The notes: generated by a model not told the origin, from the sequence alone. A stretch of DNA of 18,330 nt from Aquirhabdus sp. (GCA_030150135.1 JASLGO010000012.1:1-18330); one strand, 5' to 3'. Positions 7,275-14,722 are shown, counted from the stretch's first letter. Program-made: numbers and translations.

Positions 7275-7310
7275 CAAAGTATTTCAAAAACACGTTTCGA
7301 AATACTTTTG
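7275..7310 (-). terminator. hairpin after mltB, probable terminator
   Basis: CAAAGTATTTC (7275-7285) and GAAATACTTTTG (7299-7310) form a stem of about 10 bp around a 13-base loop, 20 bases after the mltB stop on the minus strand. No strong T tract follows directly, so termination may be partial. This suggests that rlpA has its own promoter in the 247-base gap 7083-7329, though I cannot pick one confidently. Confidence 0.5.
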
Positions 7311-7329
7311 GAATGAAAAATAACCATTC

Positions 7330-8379
7330 TTAGGGTGTTTTTGATGTTTCTGGCTTGGTTTCAGGTTTGGTTTCAGATTTAACATCAACCTGATTTTGGC
7401 TATTTTCTCGAATCGCTGCGCCAAGTTGCCATACTGCTGTCGCATAGAGACGACTGCGATTGTAGGTCGTAATCACTTGGTAGTTCGGATAAGTAAACCA
7501 ATACAAGGGTCCTTTGTCTCCCATCAGGCGAACGCCATTCACGAGGTCTGTAGGGGCGACAGGTGCGCTAATAGGCGTTAGACCTAGGGCAAATAATTCT
7601 GATGCGGGTCGTGGTTGAGTGAGATCTTTTGAAATGACAAGATTGTCGTCAGTACCTGCGTATTTTGCACGGTAACCAATCGGTTTACCTTTTTGCCAAC
7701 CATGAGCTGCCAAATAGTTGGCAACGGAGCCTATGGCATCAATCGGACTATTATTCAGATCAATATAGCCGCTACCGTCAAAATCGACGCCATACTTCAC
7801 AATATTACTCGGCATAAATTGTGGATAGCCGATTGCACCAGCATAAGAAGATTTCATTGTAGTCGGATCAATTTTTTGATCACGGCAATAGACTAAGTAT
7901 TCCGCAAGTTCTTGTTTAAAGTATTCAGGTCGACGAGTATCTCGAAATGCTAAAGTAGATAGTGCATCTAGCGCTTGAAATGAGCCCTTATGACCACCAA
8001 AACCTGTTTCAACGCCCAAAATACCCAGAATAATTTCCTGTGGAACACCGTAAGTATTCTCCGCACGTTTAAGTGCTTCAGAATAAGTATTCTGGAAAGC
8101 AATTCCTTTGTTAATTGTTGCTTGAGTCACGAATTGAGGTTGGTAGTCATACCATTCTTTACTTTCACCAGGTTTAGCCATGATCGTGAGAATGCTGGGC
8201 TGTAAATGCGCATTGATCATGATGTTGTCGACTTCAATCGGTGTAAATTGATATTGACTGACCATTTGATCACGGAAAGCAGAATAAGTTGGGTCGGTGT
8301 CAAAATCACCTGCATAGGCAAAAGAGCAGGCGCTAATCGTTGACATGAAGGTAATATTAATAAAAAGCTGTTTATTCAC
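7330..8379 (-). CDS. mltB: membrane-bound lytic murein transglycosylase B
   Basis: MltB cuts the MurNAc-GlcNAc bond of peptidoglycan, leaving 1,6-anhydroMurNAc. The 349-residue protein has the MltB/SLT_2 core: ILGVETGFGG with the catalytic glutamate at E124, then FKQELAEYLVYC, SSYAGAIGYPQFMPS, and the calcium-loop-like DFDGSGYIDLNN. The start is GTG at 8379 with AAAGGA about eight bases upstream. The N-terminus contains a possible lipobox ISAC (cysteine 18), as expected for MltB lipoproteins, but SFAYAG just after also fits ordinary signal peptidase cleavage. The C-terminus carries a short KPET repeat tail absent from E. coli MltB. It lies 68 bases after rodA on the same strand, the arrangement usual in Pseudomonas and relatives. 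Confidence 0.95.
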   Translation of the reverse strand: MNKQLFINITFMSTISACSFAYAGDFDTDPTYSAFRDQMVSQYQFTPIEVDNIMINAHLQPSILTIMAKPGESKEWYDYQPQFVTQATINKGIAFQNTYSEALKRAENTYGVPQEIILGILGVETGFGGHKGSFQALDALSTLAFRDTRRPEYFKQELAEYLVYCRDQKIDPTTMKSSYAGAIGYPQFMPSNIVKYGVDFDGSGYIDLNNSPIDAIGSVANYLAAHGWQKGKPIGYRAKYAGTDDNLVISKDLTQPRPASELFALGLTPISAPVAPTDLVNGVRLMGDKGPLYWFTYPNYQVITTYNRSRLYATAVWQLGAAIRENSQNQVDVKSETKPETKPETSKTP

Positions 8380-8447
8380 GAGAGATGTCCTTTAAAAGCG
8401 ATACAACCATCTTCTTTTCAGTATGCTCTAGGCATAAATAGATATCG

Positions 8448-9587
8448 TTAACGATGTGTGCGAATGGACATGAGCAAGCCAAATCCACTCATTAAAGTAA
8501 TCAGTGCAGTACCACCATAACTAATAAAAGGTAATGGAACACCGACTACAGGCAGAATACCACTGACCATTCCAACGTTCACAAAAACATAGACAAAAAA
8601 CGACATAGCAATTGCACCTGCTAATAATCGTCCATAAGTGTTGTTGGTTTGGAAGGCGATAAATAAGGCTCGACCGACTAATGCACTGTAGAGCAGGAGA
8701 AGTAAAGAGACGCCAATGAGTCCAAATTCTTCAGAAAACGCCGCAATAATAAAGTCGGTATGTCCTTCGGGTAAAAACTGCAAATGTGATTGAGTGCCGT
8801 GCAGATAACCTTTACCCATGAAACCGCCTGAGCCAATTGCAGTTTTTGACTGGATAATGTTCCATCCAGTACCTAGAGCATCTGCTTTTGGATCGATGAG
8901 TGTGAGGACTCGTTGCTTTTGATAGTCATGCAACAGGAATTCCCAAGCGATTGGCAAAATTGCTCCAAGTGCTGCAATAAAGCTCCCGATCATCCACCAT
9001 GGTAGCCCAGCCAAAAACAGCACAAAGAAACCACTAGCACTGACAAGAAGGGCTGTGCCCAGATCAGGTTGTTTAGCAATTAAAGCTGCTGGGACGACAA
9101 TAATCATGAGTGCAGTAAGTACTACACGCCAATTTGGAGGAAGTGTTCTATTGGATAAGTACCATGCCATCATCATAGGCATAGCGAGTTTTAGAAATTC
9201 AGAAGGCTGGAAACGTATGCCGCCAAACCCTAACCAGCGCCGCGCGCCTAAGGAAACTTGCCCGACGAGCGCGACCATTATCAGGAGGATGAGACCAATC
9301 CCAAAAAACCATGGCGAAAAGGCTTGGTACATTTTTGGTGGTACTTGAGCCAGTGTGATCATCACGACAAAAGCCATGCTAAAGCTGATCGCTTGCCGAG
9401 TCACCATACCGACATCTTGACCTGATGCGCTATACAGCACAACCAGACCAAATACTGTTGCAATAAATAGAAGACCAAGCAGCCAAGGATCAAGATGCAT
9501 ACGCGTCCAACGCCCTGGCTGCATTTGCATTGTTGTGCCATCGCGTGGCGCATAGCGCAAAAAACGATAGTGATGATAATCAGACAT
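8448..9587 (-). CDS. rodA: RodA peptidoglycan glycosyltransferase (SEDS family)
   Basis: RodA polymerises lipid II into glycan strands during lateral wall growth, partnered with PBP2 in the Rod complex. I chose the ATG at 9587 (379 residues), which has AGG nine bases upstream; an upstream ATG at 9620 has no ribosome binding site. About ten membrane segments are visible after a 33-residue cytoplasmic head. Family landmarks are present: LYSASGQD (52-59), GARRWLG (115-121), QPSEFLKLAMP (128-138), KQPDLGTAL (173-181), EGHTDFI with D278 at the position of the essential aspartate D262 in E. coli RodA, and PLPFISYGGTALI (352-364). A 12-base palindrome overlaps its stop. mltB follows, but the PBP2 gene (mrdA), often directly upstream, is absent from this window. 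Confidence 0.96.
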   Translation of the reverse strand: MSDYHHYRFLRYAPRDGTTMQMQPGRWTRMHLDPWLLGLLFIATVFGLVVLYSASGQDVGMVTRQAISFSMAFVVMITLAQVPPKMYQAFSPWFFGIGLILLIMVALVGQVSLGARRWLGFGGIRFQPSEFLKLAMPMMMAWYLSNRTLPPNWRVVLTALMIIVVPAALIAKQPDLGTALLVSASGFFVLFLAGLPWWMIGSFIAALGAILPIAWEFLLHDYQKQRVLTLIDPKADALGTGWNIIQSKTAIGSGGFMGKGYLHGTQSHLQFLPEGHTDFIIAAFSEEFGLIGVSLLLLLYSALVGRALFIAFQTNNTYGRLLAGAIAMSFFVYVFVNVGMVSGILPVVGVPLPFISYGGTALITLMSGFGLLMSIRTHR

Positions 9588-9623
9588 TAGCAATAACCTA
9601 AAGGCACAACATAGAATCAAGCA

Positions 9624-10289
9624 TTAATCAGCAGTGTAGATCAAGCTGTCATAATGTTGAGTAAACGCTTCGAGTTCAACTTGATTCAAACTTGGAATGA
9701 GTTTATCAATCGCTACGTGAACGGCTTTGGTAATCCCGCTTTGTGCGAGTGACGATGCTTTACGTTTGAACATGCCCAAATCTAGAGTCTTATTAAAGTC
9801 TTCCATGAAATGTTTAATCATGACATCGTTAAATGCTTTAAATTGAGTGGCAAGAGCAGGCTTTGCAGCTTTACCTTCACCCGCCGCAACCATAGCAAAA
9901 GAGGCTTTCATTTGTGAGAGTAAGCTATCTGGTAAAACTGTTCCAACGCGGAGTTGACCATCTTTGATGTTGGTGCTTAATGCTAAGAACTCTGTAGATT
10001 TCACAACATTCTCGTCAGTATCTTTACTGAGTAATTGCTTCATGAGTACGTGTACAGTGCTTTTGATGAAATTTGATAGCTTTTCCATCGTGTCGCGTTT
10101 GTCACTTTCTGGCAACATGTGAACGAGTTTAATGAGTAATGCGTCGATCAGTTCATCGGTAATGCCTAAGGATACGAGGTCACGAACAATGTACATTGGT
10201 TCGCCGCTGGTTTGTTGTGCGCGAGTGTGTGCATTTTCAATGTGAGTTTGAAGGCCGGCGGATGGTATGAAACCAAAGTAAGCGGTCAT
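9624..10289 (-). CDS. cytoplasmic protein of unknown function, paralog of 10448-11116
   Basis: I do not recognise this 221-residue protein. The ATG at 10289 has GAGGAA six bases upstream; the longer frame to 10367 lacks a ribosome binding site and its extra residues do not align with the paralog. No signal peptide or membrane segment is seen. It aligns end to end with the protein encoded immediately upstream, with roughly half the residues identical. The best-conserved blocks are AYFGF at the N-terminus, GEP near residue 34, VSLGITDELIDA, TMEKLSNFI, LMKQLL, GMFKR, IPSLN and HYDSL near the C-terminus. The fold appears mostly helical. It ends 36 bases before the rodA start, so co-transcription with rodA-mltB is plausible. 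That is the only clue to function, and it is weak. Confidence 0.8.
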   Translation of the reverse strand: MTAYFGFIPSAGLQTHIENAHTRAQQTSGEPMYIVRDLVSLGITDELIDALLIKLVHMLPESDKRDTMEKLSNFIKSTVHVLMKQLLSKDTDENVVKSTEFLALSTNIKDGQLRVGTVLPDSLLSQMKASFAMVAAGEGKAAKPALATQFKAFNDVMIKHFMEDFNKTLDLGMFKRKASSLAQSGITKAVHVAIDKLIPSLNQVELEAFTQHYDSLIYTAD

Positions 10290-10413
10290 TAGATATTCCT
10301 CGTTATTACCGTTGTTATCAAAAAGAACGTGTCGAATAAGCTGTTTTTTGCTTCCAAAGAATAACATGATCGATTGAAAGCAAATTGCCGCGATATCTTA
10401 ACGCATTTAACTT

Positions 10414-10432
10414 CAGGATGAATGCTGTCCTG
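10414..10432. repeat. short inverted repeat between the two paralogs
   Basis: CAGGAT (10414-10419) and GTCCTG (10427-10432) pair with one G-T wobble around seven bases. It lies just downstream of the 10448-11116 gene on the minus strand, with no T tract, so it is at most a weak or Rho-assisted terminator. Confidence 0.3.
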
Positions 10433-10447
10433 GGCTCTTTTTGAACA

Positions 10448-11116
10448 TTAGTCTGCGAGATATAGTAATGAGTCATAGTGTTTAGCAAAAATTTCTAATT
10501 CCTCATTATTCAGACTGGGCACTAATTTGTGGATAGCAAAGTGAATGGCTTTAGTCGTGGCACCTTGAGCAAGAACCATTGCGTTGCGCTTAAAGAAACC
10601 TAAGTTTAATGATTCACAAAAGTCAGTAATAAAGTGTTTGATGCATTGGTCTGCAAGTTGTTTTTGTAAAATGATCAGCTCGGGGCGGATTGCTAAAGTG
10701 TCTTCGTCGACTTGTGCCTGAGCGAATAATGATTTGAGCTTAATAATTAATTCATCATGAATAATGCAGCCAACTTTAAATTCCCCGCCTTTTGTGTGGG
10801 TACTGACTGCCAAAAAGCTCACTGATTTTAAGACGCGTGCATTATCTTCTTTTCCAAGCAACTGTTTCATTAAGGTTTGCATCGTGCTGCGGATGAAATT
10901 TGATAGTTTTTCCATTGTTTCTTTTTTATCGCTTGGAGGGAGTATTCGAGCGAGTTGCGTGAGTGCGGCATCAATCAGCTCATCGGTAATGCCGAGCGAT
11001 ACTTTATCTCGAATCAGGTAAAGCGGCTCACCAGTATTTTCTTTGGCGAGTTGAAGTGCTGTTTCAATGTTATTTTTGAGCGTTTCGGATGGAGTAAAGC
11101 CGAAGTAAGCAGCCAT
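10448..11116 (-). CDS. cytoplasmic protein of unknown function, paralog of 9624-10289
   Basis: I do not recognise this 222-residue protein. The ATG at 11116 is preceded by AAGGAA seven bases upstream and gives the N-terminus MAAYFGFTPS, matching the paralog's start. No signal peptide, membrane segment or metal-binding motif is visible. Shared blocks with the downstream gene include VSLGITDELIDA, TMEKLSNFI, LMKQLLGK, NLGFFKRNA, LVPSLN and HYDSLLYLAD. The middle of the protein (about 125-150) is the most variable part. The gene pair sits between queF and rodA. A long imperfect dyad 48 bases upstream (11164-11197) could end queF transcription or act as a control site for this pair. Confidence 0.8.
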   Translation of the reverse strand: MAAYFGFTPSETLKNNIETALQLAKENTGEPLYLIRDKVSLGITDELIDAALTQLARILPPSDKKETMEKLSNFIRSTMQTLMKQLLGKEDNARVLKSVSFLAVSTHTKGGEFKVGCIIHDELIIKLKSLFAQAQVDEDTLAIRPELIILQKQLADQCIKHFITDFCESLNLGFFKRNAMVLAQGATTKAIHFAIHKLVPSLNNEELEIFAKHYDSLLYLAD

Positions 11117-11163
11117 GAAAATATTCCTTTTTTTTCCAAAATCTGATTGCACTGAGTTTGGTT

Positions 11164-11197
11164 ATACATCATGGTTGAATAATCAACAATGATGTAT
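11164..11197. repeat. 14-bp interrupted hairpin or operator dyad
   Basis: ATACATCAT (11164-11172) pairs with ATGATGTAT (11189-11197). Inside it, GTTGA (11174-11178) pairs with TCAAC (11183-11187) around an ATAA loop, with one mismatched pair between the two stems. There is no T tract on either strand. It lies between queF and the 11116 gene start. Confidence 0.6.
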
Positions 11198-11248
11198 TTG
11201 GATATTCATGTGTGATGTACTGTAGATATTTAGATCGTGGCTGCTTGA

Positions 11249-12079
11249 TTATTGCCGAGCGAGTCGGGTCACTTGAGGAAGCCACAGAGGATCAGAGCTA
11301 CGGCAAGGGTTAATATCTAATCCACCACGGCGTGTATATTGGGCATGAATCGCGAGCTTTTCAGGTTTAAGCATTTGCCAAATGTCAGAGAAAATTTGTT
11401 CGACACATTGTTCATGAAAACCGCTGTGTTGGCGATATGAAACGATATAGGTTAACAAACTATTTCGGCAAATTTTCGCACCTTGATAATGAATAAAAAC
11501 TGTTCCCCAATCAGGTTGACCCGTCACAGGACAGTTACTGCGCAGTAGATTGGAGTACAAAGTTTCTTCGATGTTTGTTGTTGAAGAGGTTTGATCAAGC
11601 TTTAACAATCGTGAGTCGGGTTCTCGCGGTGTTTTAGAAGTTGTCATCTCCAAATGATCAATACAAATACCTTGAGGTTGGTGCGTTTCAAGCTCATCTA
11701 CATTTAATAGTTCAAATTGAACGACTGCACCAGCGGCTTTTGATAAATCATTTGTGACTAGCTGAATTAATGCATCATGATTTGCAAACTTGGCGAAGTT
11801 TAGACCATTAAAATAGAGCTTTAATGATTTTGATTCAATAAGGTTGGGTGAGTGAGCTGGAACAGTGAGGCGACCAATCGCAACGACAGGTTTGCCAACT
11901 GCATCTAACCATGACAATTCGAACACATGCCAGACATCGACGCCTGCGCTGATGAATGTTGGTGCTTCTGCACCAAGCGCCGCGCGCCCTTCGGCACGTG
12001 AAATTGGAAAGAGTAGTGTGGCATCGTATTGTGTTGGGTAAACAGTTGCTTGCCCCAATGCAGAATCATGAACACTCAT
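11249..12079 (-). CDS. queF: NADPH-dependent 7-cyano-7-deazaguanine reductase QueF
   Basis: QueF reduces the nitrile of preQ0 to the amine of preQ1 with two NADPH, a late step in making queuosine for tRNA position 34. The 276-residue product is the long (YqcD-type, unimodular) form, with two tandem tunnelling-fold halves. Visible landmarks are ESKSLKLY (82-89), used in substrate recognition, and SNCPVTGQPDWG (181-192) with the catalytic cysteine C183 and proton donor D190. The C183-to-D190 spacing equals that of E. coli (C190/D197). HYQG, LTYIVSYR, FHEQCVE and RRGGLDINP follow as in the family. The ATG at 12079 overlaps the yadH stop in an ATGA, with AGGA upstream, so translation is probably coupled to yadH. 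Confidence 0.97.
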   Translation of the reverse strand: MSVHDSALGQATVYPTQYDATLLFPISRAEGRAALGAEAPTFISAGVDVWHVFELSWLDAVGKPVVAIGRLTVPAHSPNLIESKSLKLYFNGLNFAKFANHDALIQLVTNDLSKAAGAVVQFELLNVDELETHQPQGICIDHLEMTTSKTPREPDSRLLKLDQTSSTTNIEETLYSNLLRSNCPVTGQPDWGTVFIHYQGAKICRNSLLTYIVSYRQHSGFHEQCVEQIFSDIWQMLKPEKLAIHAQYTRRGGLDINPCRSSDPLWLPQVTRLARQ

Positions 12080-12849
12080 GCACGCATTCCTGTGCCGCGA
12101 TGGAGAAGGCGATACGCAAAGAAATACAGTACAACACAGAACAGACTGATGATGCCCATCGACAACCAAATATTCACATCGCTAATTCCTAAAATACCGT
12201 AACGGAAGGCATTAACCATATAAACAATTGGATTGATCAGAGACAATGTTTTCCAGAAAGGAGACAATTGATCCATCGAATAAAACACCCCACCGAGATA
12301 GGTTAGCGGTGTTAAGACGAAGGTGGGAACAATACTGACATCGTCAAACGTGCGGGCATACACAGCATTAATAAAGCCACCCAGTGAAAATAATACAGCC
12401 GTAATAAACGCGGTAAAAATCACAACGCCGATGTTGTGTACAGCAAGATGGGTGAAAAATAGTGATAAGAGTGTGACAATGATCGCAACCAATAAGCCAC
12501 GAATGACTCCGCCCATCACAAAGCCCAATAATACAACGTGATGAGGAACGGGGCTGACTAAAAGTTCTTCAATTGAACGTTGAAACTTGACGCCAAAGAA
12601 ACTCGACACCACATTCGCGTAGCTGTTGGTAATAATCGCCATCATCACCAGACCTGGGACGATGTACTGCATATACGTTACGCCATGTACAGAACGGATT
12701 TGACTTCCGACCAGATTGCCAAAAATGACAAAATACAACGTCATCGTAATGGCTGGTGGTAGTAACGTTTGTTGCCAAATCCGCATAAAACGACGAACTT
12801 CTTTGATAACAATGGTCGTAAATGCGACCCAAAGTTGTGAGCGATTCAT
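12076..12849 (-). CDS. yadH: ABC-2 type transporter permease YadH
   Basis: This is the membrane subunit of an ABC-2 exporter, partnered with the ATPase encoded three bases upstream. The length of 257 matches E. coli YadH (256). Six membrane segments are visible after an N-terminal amphipathic stretch, including PPAITMTLYFVIFG, IIVTLLSLFF and the C-terminal ISLFCVVLYFFAYRLLH. The family signature around residues 90-101 (FQRSIEELLVSP) and the PLTYLGGVFY motif are present. The ATG at 12849 uses an AAAGGA that lies inside the last codons of yadG. Its stop overlaps the queF start. The substrate is not known for any member I can name; lipid or polysaccharide export is typical of ABC-2 systems. Confidence 0.93.
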   Translation of the reverse strand: MNRSQLWVAFTTIVIKEVRRFMRIWQQTLLPPAITMTLYFVIFGNLVGSQIRSVHGVTYMQYIVPGLVMMAIITNSYANVVSSFFGVKFQRSIEELLVSPVPHHVVLLGFVMGGVIRGLLVAIIVTLLSLFFTHLAVHNIGVVIFTAFITAVLFSLGGFINAVYARTFDDVSIVPTFVLTPLTYLGGVFYSMDQLSPFWKTLSLINPIVYMVNAFRYGILGISDVNIWLSMGIISLFCVVLYFFAYRLLHRGTGMRA

Positions 12850-12852
12850 GAC

Positions 12853-13782
12853 TTATCCTTTTAAATTCTTTTCAACCAAACCGACGAAGAGTTCTTCGAG
12901 TCGATTCGATTTATTACGCATACTGGAAATTAAAATGCCATGTTGACTGAGCATGCCAAATGCATCATTTAAGGAGTAGTTTTTTTGCACCGATAATTCG
13001 ATAGTCAGTGGATCAATTTGCTTGAGTGTGATTCCCGGTAAATCCAAAGCGGGAAGTGCAGCGAGCGGCTCGCGTAGATCCAGAACAAAAGTCTCAACAT
13101 TCAAAGAAGCCAGTAAGCTCTTCATGTCGGTGTCTTCTTTGATTTCGCCTTTATCGATAATCGCAATGCGCTTACATAAGACTTCAGCTTCTTCCAGATA
13201 ATGCGTCGTCAGGATGATCGATGTGCCTTGTGCATTCAGTTCCGTCAGGAAATCCCACATGGAACGACGTAATTCGATATCAACTCCAGCCGTTGGTTCA
13301 TCCAAAATCAACATGCGTGGTTCGTGTACCATCGCACGTGCAATCATAAGTCTTCGTTTCATTCCGCCTGATAATAGACGCGCTTGAGAGTCACGTTTGT
13401 CCCATAAGCCAAGCTTGACGAGGTATTTTTCTGCGCGTTGGACGGCGATGTCACGAGGAATGCCGTAGTAGCCAGCTTGTGTGACCAGAATGTCGAATAC
13501 TTTTTCGAACATGCTGAAGTTAAATTCTTGCGGTACTACGCCAATGCATTGTTTGGCTTTTGAAGACTCTTTATCGATGTCATAACCGAATATATTAACA
13601 GTGCCACTGGTTTTTAACGTCAATGAACTAATAATGCTAATCGTTGTTGATTTGCCCGCACCATTGGGGCCGAGCAGAGCATAAAAATCACCAGGGGCAA
13701 CAGTTAGATCAATTCCTTTAAGTGCTTGCAGTCCATTACCGTAGGTTTTGGTTAAGTTGCGTAGAACCAGTGCATCCGTCAT
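12853..13782 (-). CDS. yadG: ABC transporter ATP-binding protein YadG
   Basis: This is the ATPase subunit of the YadGH exporter. The length of 309 matches E. coli YadG (308). All ABC motifs are intact: Walker A GPNGAGKST (38-46), Q-loop at Q85 in VVPQEFN, signature LSGGMKRRL (137-145), Walker B LILDEP with D161 and E162, D-loop AGVD, and the switch histidine H194 in TTHYLEEAE. The last ~90 residues form the extra C-terminal domain usual in ABC-2 ATPases. The ATG at 13782 has GAGAG upstream. It is the first gene of the yadG-yadH-queF run. Its ATPase probably acts as a homodimer with two YadH subunits. Confidence 0.95.
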   Translation of the reverse strand: MTDALVLRNLTKTYGNGLQALKGIDLTVAPGDFYALLGPNGAGKSTTISIISSLTLKTSGTVNIFGYDIDKESSKAKQCIGVVPQEFNFSMFEKVFDILVTQAGYYGIPRDIAVQRAEKYLVKLGLWDKRDSQARLLSGGMKRRLMIARAMVHEPRMLILDEPTAGVDIELRRSMWDFLTELNAQGTSIILTTHYLEEAEVLCKRIAIIDKGEIKEDTDMKSLLASLNVETFVLDLREPLAALPALDLPGITLKQIDPLTIELSVQKNYSLNDAFGMLSQHGILISSMRNKSNRLEELFVGLVEKNLKG

Positions 13783-13835
13783 GACTATCTCTCGTTGATT
13801 ACCTTAAGTTGCTACTTTAATAAAGTCACTAGAAA

Positions 13836-13851
13836 TATCTCTTTGGAGATA
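13836..13851. promoter_or_regulatory. palindrome upstream of yadG, possible operator
   Basis: TATCTC (13836-13841) and GAGATA (13846-13851) are perfect inverted copies around TTTG, 54 bases before the yadG ATG. The position would suit a dimeric regulator or a 5' leader hairpin. Confidence 0.3.
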
Positions 13852-14076
13852 GATAACAATATTTGAGCAATGGGACTGACTGTCTAAGAATATTGCTGAG
13901 TATGTATGTCAGTTTTCATTGATGATTATACTGAATAAAGTGGTCGAAAAATATTAAGTATTAGGGTGGATTGATGTTTTGACTCTTTAGTCAGACTCAA
14001 TAATTACATGTAAACAAGATTTGTTCAGGGTGAGATTGAGTTTGATTTATTTTCGGCAATAAATAGTATTCCGTAC

Positions 14077-14105
14077 TTTACCTTATGTGGCTTTTTGCCT
14101 ATGAT
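14077..14105 (+). promoter_or_regulatory. sigma-70 promoter of tRNA-Arg
   Basis: TTTACC (14077-14082) and TATGAT (14100-14105) are separated by exactly 17 bases, and the tRNA begins 18 bases after the -10. The GC-rich discriminator GTGCGCC between them is typical of stringently controlled stable-RNA promoters. Confidence 0.75.
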
Positions 14106-14122
14106 GTGCGCCACTTCTTAAT

Positions 14123-14199
14123 GCGCCCGTAGCTCAGATGGATAGAGTATCGGTTTCCGAAGCCGAGGGTCGTGGGTTCGACTCCCGCCGGGCGCACCA
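14123..14199 (+). tRNA. tRNA-Arg, anticodon CCG
   Basis: The 77-base gene folds into a full cloverleaf: acceptor GCGCCCG pairing with CGGGCGC, D-arm GCTC/GAGT, anticodon stem TCGGT/GCCGA with loop TTCCGAA (anticodon CCG, reading CGG), and T-arm GTGGG/CCCGC with loop TTCGACT. The CCA end is encoded. Identity elements A20-like in the D-loop and C35 fit arginine. It has a clear promoter and faces a convergent gene that ends 12 bases away, with no obvious terminator in between. Confidence 0.97.
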
Positions 14200-14211
14200 T
14201 CTATTTCAAAA

Positions 14212-14634
14212 TTAACAACCCTCTAATTCTTTGTCTTTCATTTTATTTAGATTGGCTAATGCTTCTTTGAGCTCATCAGTTTGATCAGGTCTCCAATATT
14301 TTAATCGAGCAGTTCTAGTTCTTTGGTCATATTTTCTTTTAATGCCTAGACGATCTAAATATGCGCAATCTTTGGGGTTGTTGATGGTTGATGCACTCAT
14401 CCCAGACAGGATAATGGTCGGTGTAGTCTGTACTAAAGAGGATTTTTTATCTTTTTTGGTTTGAATCGTTTTTTGGTGGCTAGGGCAGGGTTTATCACTG
14501 AAAGTCATATGACCATTTTTGAGCTGGCACTGGAAGAACTCTGGATTCGCGACAGCATGGCTTCCGAGAGTGCTGAGAAATATACTGGTTATGGTGATGA
14601 CATAGAACAAAAAATAAGATTTCAAGTTTTTCAT
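14212..14634 (-). CDS. exported DUF4124-like small protein
   Basis: The 140-residue protein has a signal peptide (1-29, cleavage after SHAVA) and a short segment, FFQCQLKNGHMTFSDKPCP (residues 33-51). This resembles DUF4124 domains, whose usual pattern is a Cys, a Gly and a [TF]SDxPCP ending. Four cysteines (C36, C50, C90, C140) suggest two disulfides in the periplasm. The C-terminal half is basic and then acidic-helical (LKEALANLNK). The ATG at 14634 has no clear ribosome binding site, but the signal peptide supports it. Function of the family is unknown. It is the last of three minus-strand genes beside tRNA-Arg and is separated from the next by a hairpin at 14683-14722. Confidence 0.7.
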   Translation of the reverse strand: MKNLKSYFLFYVITITSIFLSTLGSHAVANPEFFQCQLKNGHMTFSDKPCPSHQKTIQTKKDKKSSLVQTTPTIILSGMSASTINNPKDCAYLDRLGIKRKYDQRTRTARLKYWRPDQTDELKEALANLNKMKDKELEGC

Positions 14635-14682
14635 TTTTAATAGATTGTAAATGTGCTTAGGTTGATTAAGTCTTTTATATTC

Positions 14683-14722
14683 TCATTAAGAGTCATCATG
14701 CCATGCTAATGATCCTTAATGA
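14683..14722. repeat. long interrupted inverted repeat
   Basis: TCATTAAG (14683-14690) pairs perfectly with CTTAATGA (14715-14722). Inside, after one mismatch and a G-T wobble, TCAT (14693-14696) pairs with ATGA (14709-14712). It lies in the gap between the two minus-strand genes and has no clear T tract. It may be a weak terminator or a dispersed palindromic repeat. Confidence 0.45.

Larger units (their letters stand above)
13783..14122. other. 340-base intergenic region between yadG and tRNA-Arg
   Basis: This AT-rich divergent region holds a 6-4-6 palindrome near yadG (13836-13851) and the tRNA promoter (14077-14105). The yadG promoter must lie here but no hexamer pair stands out. I see no open reading frame with a ribosome binding site. 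Confidence 0.7.

Noticed and set aside
9588..9620. Upstream ATG extending RodA by 11 residues
   Set aside because: There is no ribosome binding site before 9620, and the added residues are not typical of RodA; 9587 fits better.
10290..10367. Upstream extension of the 9624-10289 gene
   Set aside because: A strong GAGGAA precedes 10289, and the paralog begins at the equivalent residue.
12080..12169. Upstream extension of queF into yadH
   Set aside because: The ATGA overlap with AGGA upstream gives a standard start at 12079, and the extension has no family similarity.
14173..14199. tRNA 3' end as an integration attachment site
   Set aside because: No second copy of the tRNA 3' segment and no integrase are present in the window.
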